A stretch of 64,000 nucleotides of DNA from Vanilla planifolia. Lineage: Eukaryota; Streptophyta; Magnoliopsida; Asparagales; Orchidaceae. Shown here one piece after another: positions 12,601 to 28,100 of the stretch (positions are counted from its first letter, which is position 1; each line of letters begins with the position of its first letter). The stretch spans positions 1,417,498-1,481,497 of the forward strand of contig JAIUJO010000071.1 in the NCBI GenBank assembly GCA_023846275.1, in the 5' to 3' direction. The notes under the pieces are model-generated. The model was given only the letters and a program-made list of their open reading frames with translations. It had not been told where the DNA came from and ran no database searches. Both the position numbers and the translations under genes were made by a program.

Positions 12601-15600
12601 TAAAATACATAAATATAAAAAAAAATTTAATTGGATAGTGTATCCAACAACTTTGTTTCCTCTTAAGCACACCTCTTTCAGAATAATAACATATTACCAA
12701 TCTAATCATAAACAATAATAAGTTATTATTTTAATATTAAAAAATAAATTAAAATTGAAAATGATAAATATAAAAATATAAATGTGAATCTTTATTTTGA
12801 TGGGGCATGTCAATATGAGTTAGCCAACTTTTTTTGGTCTCTATTAAAAATAATATAGAATTAGCAGAAATTAAAAAACTAAACATAAATAGTGATAAAT
12901 TATTATCCAGATATTAATAAAAAATATATTAAATGAATAATGAAAGAAATTAGTGTAATGTAATATAAATAAATCTAAGAGACATAAGGGGAATTAGTGA
13001 GTAGATTTATAGTTTCATAATAATATAACAAAATCAAGCTAAACAATTGATGAGATGATATAGATTTTATTGGAAATTTTCATTTTAAGATATTACAATG
13101 ATTGACTGCAACATCGTCGATTATCAAATAAGTTAAAAATAAAATTATCTAATAAATTATGTAAAAAAAGAACAATAAAAAGTTTAATAATATAAAATAG
13201 AATATTAAATTGGATGTCCCATAATTGAGGTGAGCCCAACTTCATTCATTTCATCTTAATTGAATGATGTTTGGAATTACTAGAAATTATTATCTGAATG
13301 CCAATTAAAATGATTATAAAGCTAAAATGATGTAAATGAAAGAAATGTAAACAAACTAAATCAAAGTAACGTAAATATTATAAGAGAGAAGAATTAGATG
13401 GAATGCAACAAAGTGAAAGCTAAACATTTGGAGTCATGAAATAAAGCATACTTGATTTTTTCATTCTAAGAAGAAAGAAAATTCAATATAACATCTTTGA
13501 CATTCAAATAAGTTATAGATCAAAATATCTCTTCAAGAATAAAAAATTAATAAAATATTTAATAAATAATATAACTATTAATATTTAATTTGGTAGACTT
13601 CATTGAGATGAGTACAACAACAATTTTTTTGTCATGATTGGATCATATTTTGAATTAGTGTGCATTACAAAAGTACTTAAGCATAAATAATAAAATATTT
13701 ATTATTTAATAATAAATAAAGTTATATTAAAGACGAAATGATGTATATTGATGCACTGTAATAGAATCAAATCATGGCATTACAAATGTCACAAGGAAGT
13801 AGATGTCTATTTTCACTTTAATATAATCCAATAAAATTAAAACATTTAAAGAAATGTTGTCTATTATATAAGAAGCACTACAAGATATATGAAGATTGAT
13901 TGTAATTTTTTTGAAATTTAAATCATGTATTAATCAAAATGCCTCAAAAACATGTCAAAAGCCTAGAAATTGTTTTTAAGAAATATAGAAATGAATATTT
14001 AATTAGATGGTGCTCTTGGACATAAGTCATATCACTTTTGTATTATCTTGACTAAAGTTCATTTAGAATTATGACAAATTCAATAGTGAAGTAGCACACA
14101 CAACAATAAATTATTATTTTAATATTAAATAAGTACATATTAAAGTAGAAATGAGTTATAGTGAAGCAATGCATTGCAACCAAATCAAAGCTAGTTAACA
14201 CACGTTGAACAACATTTTTATCATCTCGACCAAACCACATTTTGAATTATAGTGAATTAGAAAATTAAATAAACATAAAAATAAATAAATAAATAATATT
14301 AATACAATGTAATATATATTAAAGCCAAAATAATATAAATTGAAGCAATGTAACATAAGTAATTTAATGGTTAAACAGTAGGACATAATAAGAAAAATTG
14401 TAATAAAAAATTGGATTCTAAGATAACAAGGAGACTTAGTGTAACAACCTCAAACGTGAAATCATGTATGAATAGAATGCTCTAAAAAAGCATGACAAAA
14501 CTAATAAAAATAAATTATTTAATAATCAAAGATGGACATTTAATTGGATAGAGCTAACTAAGAATTTTCTAAAAACATTTGTTTTGTCTTAATAGAGTAA
14601 GGTTTAGAATAATTAGCAATTAAAAAAATTAATATCCATAAATAAATATAAATTTTTATTTTAATGTTAAGTAAATAGATATTAAAGCTAAAATGATATA
14701 AATTGAAGCAATGTAATTTAATAAATCAAAAAGATATTTTTAGAGTGACATAGTAATATAATAAAATGGAGAGAAATTTTTGAAAAATGTGATAAATTAC
14801 ACAAGAAAATTTCACTAGAGGTTTCCAAAATGAATGAAACGTAAGCCACACCAAATCCCAAAAAAACTACATTTAAAAACATTGAAATGAACACTAATTA
14901 GAAAAATCTCACAGAGGTAAGTGTGAAAACATTTGTTTCATTTCACTGAGAGTTAGATTGTAATTGATACTAATTACAAAAGTAATTAATTATAAATAAT
15001 AATAATTTAATTTTGAAATATTACATCATTATGTTTTAAAAATAAATTAAGATAAATTGAAGCAACATAATTTAACCAAATGAAAGAAATGTAAATATCA
15101 TATAGGAGAAAATTTTGAGTTTTATAGTGATGTTATCAAATCGAAGCAAACAACTTTAATAAATCAAATAAAATGTATGACAAAGGTACATTTCAAGTAA
15201 ATACATTGTTAATGTATTTTGTCATTGATTATTAAAACAGGAATGAATCAAATTGTTTAACAAAATATTCTAAAATCGAAGAAAATGAAATATTCAAAAA
15301 TTTGGAAACAAATATTTAGTTTAGTAGAGCTCATTGAGATGAGTCAAATGAATTTTGTTGCATCTTGATCAAACCTCATTCAAAATTATTACAAATTAAA
15401 AACTTGAAAAGGTATAGACAAAATTAAATTTTTATTTTAATATTAAAGCTTTTTTAAGTTAATTGACGTAATATAATATAATAAAATCAATTCTATGAAA
15501 ACGTAACACAAGGAGAGTTAGGGTAAAATAATAATATAATAAAATGAAAGTAAAAATCTTGAAGAAGTAAGGTCAATTTTACTAAAGAGTTATATTCCAA

Positions 15601-18562
15601 GATGCTGAGAAGGTTTAGTGTATCTTTCTCATCCATCAAATGTGTTGTGAATGATAATGTCTTATAATGAATGCCAAAACCTTAGAAAACATAATATTTT
15701 AAAATATTAAAATAATTATTTATTAGGATAAAGGTTTTTTGAGACTAGTACAATAACATCTTTCTTATTTCGATTACACCTCATTTAGAATCACTGTAAA
15801 TTATCAAAGTTATTAAATATAAATAATAATATATTAACATATTATTACAAAGTAAATATATGTTAAAAATGGAATGAGACAAACAAAAGTATATAATTTA
15901 AGAAATTCAAAGTGTAAAAGTTTAACAAATGAGATATATTGTATTAGAAAGTTCCATTCAAGGATACAGAAGACATTGAGTTTAAAATTCTTGAGTATCA
16001 AATTAGTTATAAATCAAAATATGCCATAAAATGTCCCATAATCTTGAAAAATTAAATTTTTAAGAATAAAAAATAAATATTAAACTACATAAAATACGAG
16101 TCTAACGAAATTTATTTAGTCCAAATTGAACCTTATTTTCTATTATAATGAATAAAAAATTCAAATAACCATAAATAGTAATCAATTTGTTTTTAATATT
16201 TGAAAAAAATGTTATAAATTTTAAATTAGATAATTTGAATTGATTTAATATAACTAAATGAAATTGTTGTGAATGTAAAATAATAAGATATTGAGTCTAG
16301 CATAGTAATATAACTAAATCAAAGTAAAAATTTTAGATAAATGTTATAATTTACACATTGTAGTTATATTCCAAGATACCAAGAAGATTGTTCGTGACAT
16401 AAATGATCTTCATATCATGTACAAAAAAAAGTCTTATAAATTTCTTTTCATTCGATAGAGCTTGTTGAGACAAACTCAATGATGCATGATTCATCTTAAG
16501 TGGACATTGTTTTGTAATTAAAATGAATTCTAGAAGTAGATAAATATAAAAATAATGAACATTTTTTTTGGCTAAACATACATAAAAATAAATTAATAAT
16601 TTAATATCATGAAAATATATATAATTGAAAAAATGAGACAAATTGAAGCAATGTAATATAACAAAAACAAAGAAATTCAATAGTCACAAAAGCAGATAAT
16701 AAGTGTTAAATAGTAATATAACTAAAGCAAATGGAAGATATTGGAAGAATGGGATAAATTAATTACAAAGTTATATTATGATATACTAAGGAGATTAAGT
16801 GTAACATACTTGATAATTAAATTAGGCATAAATAAAATTTCTTAGTAAAATGTGCCAAGATGCTTGATAATTAAACATCAAAATATTTAAAATTGAATAT
16901 TTAATAAGATAGAGCTGATCAAAATGTGTCTGACGATGTTTATTTCATCTTGATAAAAATTGATTTGGAATTATTATTAATTATCAAAAAGAAATAGAAC
17001 AAACAATCATAAAGTTTTTTTTTATTAATTAAATGTATATTAAGTTGAAATGAGATAAATGGAAATAATGATTTAACAAAATAAAAGAAATGCAATGGTT
17101 AAATAAATGAGAATTAGAGTTTCATAGTAAAATAATCAATTCAAAGCAAGAAAATAAAAATAATGATATAAATTTAGTTGGAAAGTGGCATTCCAAGGTG
17201 CTAAAGGTTAAATGTAATATTGTCAATCATCAAATTATGTATGAATTAAAATACCTTGAAAAATATGCCAAAACCTAAGAAATTTTATTTTTTAACAAAA
17301 GGAATATTTAATAACAATGAACTCAACAAGGTTAATCAAATAACGTTCTTTTGATCTTCACCAAAAATCATTCAGAATTACCACGAGTTATAAATTTAAA
17401 TAAGAATAAATAATAATTTCTTTTTTAACATAAATAAAATATATATTTCATTAAAATAAGAAAAATCAAGGTAATTTAATATAACAAAATTATTATTATC
17501 TTACTGTTACATAAGATAAGATTTAGAGCTATATAATTATATGACCAAATCAAAATAAAAAATTCAAATAAATGGTACACATTTTTTTAAAATATAGTAT
17601 TCGAAGATACTAAAGAGATCAAGGCACTTGAATTATGAATCAAAATATCTCACAAAATAGATAAACCCATAAAAAATATTTTAAAAAATAAAAATGAATA
17701 TTTATTTAGATAGAGTTTGTTGAGATGACACCTATAATGTATGTTTTGACTCCATTGAACCTTGTTTTGGAACACTAAGATTTATTAAAATAAATAAATA
17801 TAAATAACATTAAATTGAACGGAGAAGATGTAGTTGTAGATACTAAAGAGATCAAGTGTAACACTATAAACTATCAATCTATATATGAATTATAATGTTT
17901 GATAAAGTATGCAACATCTATACAAAAAAATATTTAAAAATATAAAAAAAAAATTCATTTAGATAGAGCACGTCAAGATAAGTCCAAGATGTTTTTTGTC
18001 CACATTGAATCATGTTTGGACTTACTGTGAATTAATAAAGTAATTAAACATAAATAATAATAAATAATTATTTCAATAATAAGTTAATATATATTTATAT
18101 TAAAAAGAGATAAATTAAAGCAATGCAATATAATGATATTTAACTGATGCAAAAAAATTGCAGCAAAAAATTTAAAGAAATAAGATAAATGCATAAGAAA
18201 TATGTTTTCCTTTTAAATGAATTATATATAGATTTTAAAATTATTTTTTAATTCGATAAGGCTTGCCAAGGTGAGACAAATGGCGTATGTTTCATACCAT
18301 ATAACCATTTCTAAAGTATTGTGCATTATTAAAATAAATAAACATAAAAGACCATAAATATTATATTAATATTAAGTTGAAATATCTTGAAGTTGAAACA
18401 TATTCAAAGTAATGTAATATAATAAAAACAAAGTATTGTATTGTATAACTCACAAAAGGAGAATTATAGTTTCATGGTTATATAGCAAAATAAAGAAAAA
18501 TATTTGAAGAACTGAGATAATTTGTATTGCAAAACTACAGTGCATGATACTAAGGAGATGGA
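12601..18562 (-). repeat. Satellite block L4: full-length copies with several truncations
   Basis: Anchors fall at 13,108, 13,488, 13,901, 14,440, about 14,820 (deleted), 15,214, 15,619, 15,981, 16,392, 16,800, 17,213, 17,612 and 17,857. Truncated copies are seen in three places. Near 12,740-12,850 a jump restarts the monomer at the TTTATTTTGATGGGGC region. At about 14,190 the first ATAACCAAATCAAAG joins directly to the CATTTTTATCATCTCGA region. At about 17,810-17,857 the hinge joins directly to the GATACTAAAGAGATC segment. Another joins inside 18,195-18,250. The copy ending at 15,981 lacks one internal 60-bp unit (362 bp). A short AAAT run lies at 14,278-14,296. Confidence 0.8.
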
Positions 18563-21500
18563 GTTAATATCCATAATTGTAAAATCTCGTACTAACCAAA
18601 ATATCTCCCAAAGCATGCCAAAATACTCAAAAAGTAAATGTCTTAGAACATAAAAATTATTATTTAATTGGATAGAGCTTGTCTAGAAAGTTCAATTCGG
18701 TTTGTTTCATTAAGGCTAAATAATAATAAGCTATTGTTGAAGTATTAAATAAATAAATCTTAAATCAGTGATGAGAAAAATTGAAGAAATGTAATACAAT
18801 AAAAACAAAGCAATGTTAAGATCACAAAAGATGAGAATTGTAGTTTTTTTTTAATATAACCAAATTAATGCAAAACATTTTAAAAAATGATAATTTTTAT
18901 GAAAAAGATACATTGAAAGATAGTATAGATATTATGGATAATATCTTTGATCATCAATTAAACTATGAAATGAAATGTCTCATGAGACTTATTGAACCCC
19001 ATAATAATAAAATATTTAAATCATATAAAAATGAATAATTTAATGGAACTTTTTGAGATACTTCCAACGATATTTATATTATCTCCATTGGATCTCATTT
19101 GGATTTACTTTAAATTGTCAAAGTAATTAATCATAAATAATAAGAAATTATTATTTTAATTTGAGTGTGTACATGTGAAAAGTAAAATTTGTTAGATTGA
19201 AGCTATATTATAATTCAAAATCGAACCATTATCAGAGTTAAATCGGGAAGATTGAGAGTCATGTAGTAATAAAAAAGTAAAAGAAAAATATTTGAAGCAT
19301 GAAGAAAGTTGTATGACAAAATAGCATTCCAACATATTAAGGAGATTGAGTGTAACATTATTAATGAAAAAATCAAGAATGAATTGAAAAGTTTCATAAG
19401 ATAGCTGAAACTGTACTAAATAAATTAACTAAATATATTAAAATATATTTTTAAATAGAAAAAACATGTCGAGATGTGTCCTTTGATGTATGTTTCTTCT
19501 CCAACAAAACATTTTTAGAAATATTTTTAATTAATAAAATAAATAAACTTAAATAATAGTAAATTATTATTTTTCCCTTAAGTAGAGATATATTAAAACT
19601 GAAATACAACAATTGATGTAATGTAATAAGACAAAATCAAAGTGATATATTTGTCATGCTAGAGGAGAAGAAGTATTCCATTATAAAATGAAAATAATAA
19701 AATAAAAAATTTCAAGAAATGAAATAAATTGCAAGACAAAACTACATTCTAAGTTACTAAGAAGATCACAGGTAACATCAATATAACTCTAATTTGGTAC
19801 AAATCAAAATGTCCCCTAATGTTTGATAATTTCCAATAATATACAATATTAAAAAAAATTAAAAATGTGTAATTAAGATAATAGAGACTCTTAGGATCTA
19901 TCTAAAAATTTTCTTTTTGTGGCCAACTAACCAATATGGGAATTGTTATGAAAGATAATAAGAAGAAATAATAATAATTTATTTTTTTAATATTAAGTAA
20001 ATATTTATCAGATTTTAAATGAGATAAATTGAAGCAATATGATATTACCAAATAAAGGTGTTATAAATATAACATGAGAACAGATTTAGAGCAACATACT
20101 AAGATACCAAATTCAAAGAACAAAATTACAAAAAGTGAGATAAAATGCCTTATGATGTGCTCTCCAAGATACTAAGGAGATTAGGTGTAACATCCTCGAT
20201 TATCAAATCAAGACAAATTGAAATATCTTATATAGCAAGATAAACTACTATAAAACAAAATACTTAGAAATACAAAATCAATATTTAATTGTATATAACT
20301 CACTAAGGCTATTCATACTGTATTTATCTCGTTTCCATTAGACTTACATGGAGCTATTATTAATTACCATTGTAATTAAACATGAGTAATAATGAATTAT
20401 AATTTTAATATTAAATAATTATGTTTCAAAATTGAAATAAGTTAAATTAAAGTAATGCAACATAATGAAATTAAAGTGATGCATGTGTCACATGAAAAAA
20501 TTTAGAATAACATATTATTATAATAAACTTGGAGGAAAAATATGATGAAATGAGGTAAATTTTAGGGGAAAATTGAATTCCAAGATGCAAATGAAATGAA
20601 GTAGAATATCCTTAATTAAAAAATCATTATTGAATTTTAAATGGCTTGTAAATGTGTCAAAACTATGGTAAATATAACATTGAAAATATAAACGCTAATA
20701 TTTAAATGAATAAAGCTTGTTAAAGTGAGATCAATGTTGTATGCTTTGTTTCCATGAAGCATTGTTAATAAACATTGTAGATTATTAACTTAAATAAACA
20801 TTAAAAAATTTATTTTTTATTACATAATTATATATTAAATTATATATTAAATCTATAGAAAGATAATTGAAATACTATAATATAATTAAATGAAAATGAT
20901 GTATAAGTCAAATGAGAGGTGAATTAGAGTTTTAGAGAAAATTAAAACATGCCAAAAATTTGAAAAGTAAATATTTTAAAATATTAAAATGAACATTTAC
21001 ATGGAAAGACCTCTTCAAGAAGAGAAAAATTAAAGTTTTCTCATCTTCATAACATTTTGTATGGAATTACAACAAAAATAGAAGAAATTAAACATAAATA
21101 ATGATAAACTATTTTTTAAATATTTAGTAAATACATCTTAAAGACAAAAATTACATAAATTGAAGAAATAAATTATAACTAGATGAAAGACCTGTAAAGA
21201 TCGCACGAGAGAAAAAATTTTCAAAAAATGTGATAAATTTTATAAGAAAGTAGTATTCCAAAAATTAAGAAGATTAAGTGTAACATCCACAATCGAGAGA
21301 TCTGGTAGAAGATATATATCACATAATGACCGAAAAACATGTACGAAATATCACAATTAAGTTTGTTAAAATTATTATAATATTTGATAGAGCTCATCGA
21401 GACTTGTCCAACAACATTTGTTTTATGCCCATTAAGCATCGTTTGTGAATACTAAAAATTACAAATGTAAATAAGCATAAATACTTATAAATTAATCTTA

Positions 21501-24500
21501 AAGTAATGTAATATAACTAAATGAAAATGATGTAAATGTCAGATGCAATGAGAATTATGACTTAGTAATAATATAATAATTACAATGTGAAAGATTTGTA
21601 AAAATTAGGTAAATTGAATGGTAAAGTTGTACTCAAAGATTATGAAGAGATCTAGTATAAAATTCTGAAACTTCAGTTCAAGAATGAAACAAAAAATTTA
21701 ATAAATAATGCAATACACTACAAAAGAAAAATATTTAGAAATATAGAAATAAATATTTATTCAAAAAAACAACTCCTTAAGATAAGTCTAGTGCCATTTG
21801 TCTCCATCATAGTTCATTTGGAATTACTATGAATTAGAAAAGAAATTAAACATAAATAATGATAAATTATTTTTTTAATATTATGTAAAAATATATTAAA
21901 GCTAAAAGAAGATAAATTGAAAAAATCAAGTATAATAAAATTAAAACAATGTGAAGTACACATAGCACTAAAATTTTGGAATAATTTAACCAAGTTAAAG
22001 CCAAAAATTAAATCAAATAAGAATACTTTCATAAGAAAGTTACATTTCAAGATATGAAGCAAATGGAATGTATTATCATTGATCATAAACTTTTTACGTT
22101 TAAAAACTCTTATAAAACATGCCAAAATTATAAAAAAATAAAATAATTAACAAAACAAGAATAAATATTTTATTTTGTAGAGCTCATCGACAAGGGGCCA
22201 ACAATGTTTATTCATCTCCATTTGGTCTCATTTGGAAATACTATGAAGTACGAAAATAAAGAAATATGTAATAATATATTAATAACTTAATATTAACTAG
22301 ATATATATGTGTGTTGAATAAAGGTAAGTTGAAGAAATGTAATATAACCAAATGAATTACAAAAGAAGTTTGGTTTTTTTGTGATATAACCAAATAAAAA
22401 AATGGAAATGGTAGAAATTAAGTAAATTGTGTAGTATTATTACACTCAAAGCAATTAAGGAGATGAAAGGTAACATCCTCGATTGCTAAATCATGAATTG
22501 GAATGACTCTTGAAATATGCCAAAATCCTTTAAATGTAAATATTTAAAATTATAAAAAGGAATATTTGTTGGATAAGGCTAATTAAGATCAATGTAATGA
22601 TGATTATTTTCTCTCCATTCAAATATGTTCGGAATTATTATGAATAATAAAATTAAATAAACATAAATAATAAAAAAAGTATTATTTCAAAATTCAATTG
22701 ACATATATTAAAGCTAAAAAAAGATAAATAAAAGCAATGTAAAATATTCAAATCAAAGCAATACAAATGTCACTTTACAGAAAACTTAGACCTATGTAGT
22801 AATACATCAAAATAAAAGAAAAAATTTATGGAAATAAGATAAATTGTATTGGAAACTTGCATTCAAAGAAGCTAAGGATGTTGAGTTTAATGTGCTTGGC
22901 CATTAAACTCATGCATGAATCAAAATATATAAGAAGGCATCAGAAAATTCTAAAAAAATAAAATAGTTAATTATAAAAAAATGAATATTTAGTTAGATAG
23001 AGCTTACAAAGATGAGTTAGATTTAACACTTAAAAATACAAAACTTAAATATTTAATTGGACACAACAAGTTAACATGAGTCTTATTGCACTTGTTTCAT
23101 CTTGATAAGACCTATTTTTGAATTAATGTGATAATCATAAATTATAATAAATTATTATTTAAATATTTCATAGATGTATGATAAATCAAAAAATCAGTTA
23201 AATTGTAGCCATTTAATATAACCAAATAATTGACATATAAATGTGACATGCGAGAAACGTTATAGTTACATAATAATTTAAACAAATAAAAAAAGAAAGT
23301 TCGAAAAAATAAGATAAATTACACGGGAAAGTTCCATTCCAAGTTACTAGATCATGCATAACATTCCATCAATTTTGATACAAATTAAAATTTGTTAATC
23401 GAATCTCTTTTGAAATTACTATGAATTACAAAATTAAATAAACAAAAAAAATAAGGAATTATTATTTTTATGATTTGCAACTATATAAAATTGAAAAGAG
23501 ATTGTCTCAAGTTATATAATACAATGAAATCGAAGTGATCCAACATGCACAAGATAGGAGAACTAGGGCTTTATAATACAATAACAAAATTAAATCAAAA
23601 ACATTCATGAAATATAACAAATTGGATAATAAAGCTACACTTAAAGATGTTGAGGAGATATAGTTTATCTTTGATAAAAAAATTAGTTATTAATCAAAAC
23701 ATCTAATAAAGTATGAAAAATCTCATGAAAATAAAATATTTAAAAATATAAAAGTGTATTTAATTCAAAGGAACTCCTTTGGATATGTCCAACGAGATTT
23801 TTTGATCAAATATTTCTGAAATTAATATAAATTAGCAAAGAAAATATGTACAAAAATAATAAATTATTATCTTTATAATTACAAAACTTCTAATAAAACT
23901 AAAATTAGATAAAACTAAGCTAAATAATTCAATAAAATCGAAGTATTTAAAAAGTGACACAAGATGAGAATTAGAGTCTCATACTGATATACCAAAATAA
24001 AAAAATTTGGAAAAATGAAAAATCATACATGCTAAAACTAAAATTCAAGATATTAAAAATGTTGAGAGTAACATTCACAATAGTGAAAATAGATATGAAT
24101 CAAAATTTGTCAAGGTGCTTATCAAATTGATGAAAATTAAAAAATTTAAAAAAATTTATAAAAGTGATTATTTAATTATAATGAGCTAATCTAGTTGTGT
24201 CTAATCATGTTTTTCAACTCGATCAAACCTTCTTTTAAATTATAATAAATTTTAAAAATAAAATTAGTAAAAAAAATAATAAATTATTTATTTTAATATT
24301 AAGAAAATATTTAATAAATTAAAAATGAATTAAAATAAATCAAAGTAATATAACTAAATTTATATGATACAAATGTTAGACTATAGGACCTTTAAATTTA
24401 CAAAGTAATGTAATTATATCAAAAAAAATTTAAAAAACTATATTAATTATAAGAAAAAATTTAATTCTAAGATATTAAGAAGTTCAAGTGTAACATCCTT

Positions 24501-25170
24501 GATTAAAAAATCATTAACAAGTCTAAATGTTTAATAAATAAGCCAAAACCTATGAAATAAAATAATTTAAAAAATGAAAATGAATATTTTGACGAATAAA
24601 GAATGTCAAAAAAAGTACATTGATGTATGTTTCAACAAAATAGAATCTTGTATAGAAATATAACAAATTACTAAATTAATAAAAATAGGTAATAATAAAA
24701 CATACTTTTGAATTAATAAGATACATTATGTTGTTGAAATAAGGTATTTGAAGCAATATAGTGTAATTAAATTAAAGTGATGTATATATGTCACACAGGA
24801 GGAGAATTAGAGTCTCATAAAAAACTCAAACACGCTAAAACATTAAAAATTTAAATATTTTAATATATAAAAATAAATATTTGCTTGGATAGAACTCATT
24901 GAATAAAGTCTATTGACATTTTTTTGTGTGCAGTAGATCTTGTTTTGAATTTATGAGAAAACATAAGAATATAAAGTAAATTTAAACATATACTCTAAAC
25001 AAATTAAGATGATTTGGAAAAAGGTAATGCAAAAATATTAAATCGATATAAATGTCACACAAGAGGAGTATCAGTATTTCGTTGTAATATAAGTAATACA
25101 AAGAAAAACATTTAAAGAATGAGATAAATTATATGAGAAAGCAGCATTCTATGATAATAAGAAAACTAAT
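18563..25170 (-). repeat. Satellite block L5: regular copies
   Basis: Anchors fall at 18,563, 18,938, 19,351, 19,771, 20,186, 20,602, 21,279, 21,656, 22,069, 22,469, 22,885, 23,355, 23,662, 24,067 and 24,489. The run 18,938-20,602 (413, 420, 415, 416 bp) is among the best preserved parts of the left arm and makes a good reference for a consensus. Truncated copies lie near 20,930-20,960 (the ATTTAGAGTT region joined to AACATGCC), 23,390-23,410 and 24,815-24,835. A partial duplication of the AAATATTTAATTGG segment is visible at about 22,985-23,065. A small duplication of about 14 bp is seen at 20,827-20,855. Confidence 0.82.
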
Positions 25171-28100
25171 TATAATATGCATGATCATCAAATAAGGTAC
25201 AAAGCAAATGTCTCATAAGAAGTGAAAAAACCATACCAAAGAAAATAAATAAGAATATAAAAATGAACATTTAATTGGATAGAGCTTATCACAAAAACAC
25301 AAATAACATTAAGAAATACTACGAATTACAAAAGTTAATAAGCATAAGAAATTATAAATTAATATTTTAAATTAGGTAGATATATATTAATTTTGAAATA
25401 AAAAAAATTGAAGCAATTTAATTAACTAAATGATGGGATTTAAGGGACACATGAGATGATAAATACATTTTGGTAGAAATATTAGAAAATTAAAGAAAAG
25501 GATTTTCAAAATTGAGACAAATTATATGGTAAAACTGTACCTAAACAAAATAAGGATGTTTAGTGAAATATCCTAGAAAGCTAAATCAAGTGTGAATCGA
25601 ATTATCTCATAAAAGGTGCCAAATGAATAAAAAACATTAAGAACAAAAATTCTCATAAAACCTACCAAAACAATACAAACTGCGAAATTTTAAAATATTA
25701 AAATTTATTTTTAATTTTTTTTAGAGCTCATTGATGTGAACTAAACAATAGTTGTTTTGTTTCCATCACACAATGAATGAAAAAACTATGAATTACAGAA
25801 AAGGTAAATAAATAATAAATGAAAATTTTAATATTAATTAGATATATATATTAATGATGAATTAAGATAAATTAAAGCAATGCAATATGACATAATCGTA
25901 GTAATTTAAAACTTGTATTACATAGAATTTTGTGTTTTGATGCACTATAACGAAATCAAGGGCAATGATTTGAAATAATCAGAAAAATTGTGCGATAAAG
26001 ATACACTCAAAGGTATTAAGAAAATGGAGGGTAACATCTCCAATTACTAAATCAACAAATTGAAATACCTCATAGAATATGAGAAAACACTTTAAAGCAA
26101 ACACTTTAAACTATAAAAATGAATATATAAGTTGATAGAGCTCACTAACATGAGAGCAACGACCACTATTTTTTTCCATTGGACCATGTTTTTAATTATT
26201 ATGATTACAAAATAAAATAAACATAATTAGTAATAAATCATTATTTTAATATTAAGTAAATATATATTAAATTTGAAATGAGATAAATTAAAACGAAGTA
26301 ATATGAACAAACTAGAGCTATGCAAATGTCACACAATAGGAAATTTTGAGTTATGTTATAATATAAAAAGACAAAAGTGAAATATTTGAAGAAATGAGAT
26401 AAAGTTGAAGGAAAAATTGCATTTAAAGATACTAAGAAAGTCAAGTATATGATTGTCGATATCAAACTAAGGTATGAATTGAAATAACTCAGCACGAATG
26501 ACAAAACACTAAAAATGAAATATTTAAATTTATACAAATGAATACTTCAGTAGAAAGAGCTCACCAAGATGAATTTGATGGTGTCATCTTTATTGGTCTC
26601 ATGTGGAATTTTAATAACATACCAAAGTAAATATGTGTAAATAATAATAATAATAGTAAGTAATATTTATTAAACCAAAAATAAAAAAAAAGAAATATAA
26701 TAGAACAAAATCAAATAAAAAATTAAGAGAATAAGGTATATTATTTCGAAAGTTACCCTCCATGATACAAAGGATGTCAAGTGCTAGTAGTTTATTTCAA
26801 TGAAGATGTATGAATTGAAATGCTTAACAAAGCCTAACAAAATCATCAAAAACAAACATTTAAAAAATTAAAAAAACAAAATTTAATTGGATATAGCTAG
26901 TTAGCACAATTCTAAATGCATTTGTTTAGCCTTAATCAAATTAAGTTTTTAATTATGATAAATTATTAATATATATAGTAATAAAAAATAAATAATATTT
27001 TTAATTTTAAGTAAATTTTTATTAGATTAGAAAAAAGTTAAATTCAAACAAAGTTATATAACTAAATAAAAGACATATAAAGGTCACATAGGAGGAGAAA
27101 TAGAGTTGCATAGCTATTTAACTAAATAAAAGAAAAGAATTTTAATAAATATGATAATTTGTATGAGAAAGTTGCATCCTAAGATATTAGCCATTTCATG
27201 CATAACGTCCATTATCATCAAAATCAAGTGTGATTTAAAATGTGTCAAATAGACCTTGTTTGAAATTACTATGAATTATTAAACTAAATAATATAAATAG
27301 TAAGAAATTATTTTTTTATATTTATTAAATAAATAATGAAGCTGAAAAATGATTATTTCAAGCAATGTAATAATATGAAATCAAAGTAATCTAAAGAGCA
27401 CACTATAGGAGAATTTGTGTTTTGTCATTATATAACTAAATTAAAACAAAAAAACATTTATAAAATATAATAAATAATACTAGAAAGTAGCACTCTAACT
27501 TGTTAAGGAGAGCGAGTGTAACTTCCTCGATCTCTAAATTAGGTATGAATGAAAACATCTTTTAAAGTGAGACAAATCTCCAAAAAATTAAATTTTTAAA
27601 AATTTAAAGTAAGCATTTAATTTAAAGGAACTCACCAAGGCATGTCCAACGAATGATATTTCTTTTACCTCAATCAAACATTATTTTAAATTATTAAGAA
27701 TTAAAAAAATAAGTATATATAATAACGAAATACTATTTTATATTTAATATATTTATAATAAAAGAAGAAGGAAATCAATTGAGATAATAATAAGTAACAA
27801 AATAAAAGTGATATAAAGGTCACACAATGTGGGAATTAGAGTTTCGTTTTAAAAAAAACAAAATAAAAAATATAAATTTAGAAAAATGAAAAGGAAAATT
27901 ATGTGAAACATGCATTCCAAGAAATTGAGGGGATCAATTGCAACATCCACGATCATCAAACAATGTATGAAAGAAAATCTTCAAATGCCTATCAAAACTT
28001 ATTAGAATAAAGTATTTGAAAATATAAAAATTAATATTTAATTAGAAAGATTTCATTGAGCTTATTCCAATGACATGTTTTCATCTTGATTAGATCACAT

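Noticed and set aside
16351-16680. Longest open frame, 109 codons on the minus strand
   Set aside because: It lies wholly within satellite copies, repeats the common LHCFNLSHF-type peptide of the monomer, and has no recognisable domain. The array's phase explains it.
21814-22125. 103-codon minus-strand frame with FNLSSFSFNIFLHNI-like segment
   Set aside because: This is the same monomer phase as many other frames in both arms; there is no start context or domain to support a gene.
26241-26537. 98-codon minus-strand frame rich in hydrophobic residues
   Set aside because: The hydrophobic run comes from T-rich satellite sequence and resembles membrane segments only by composition.
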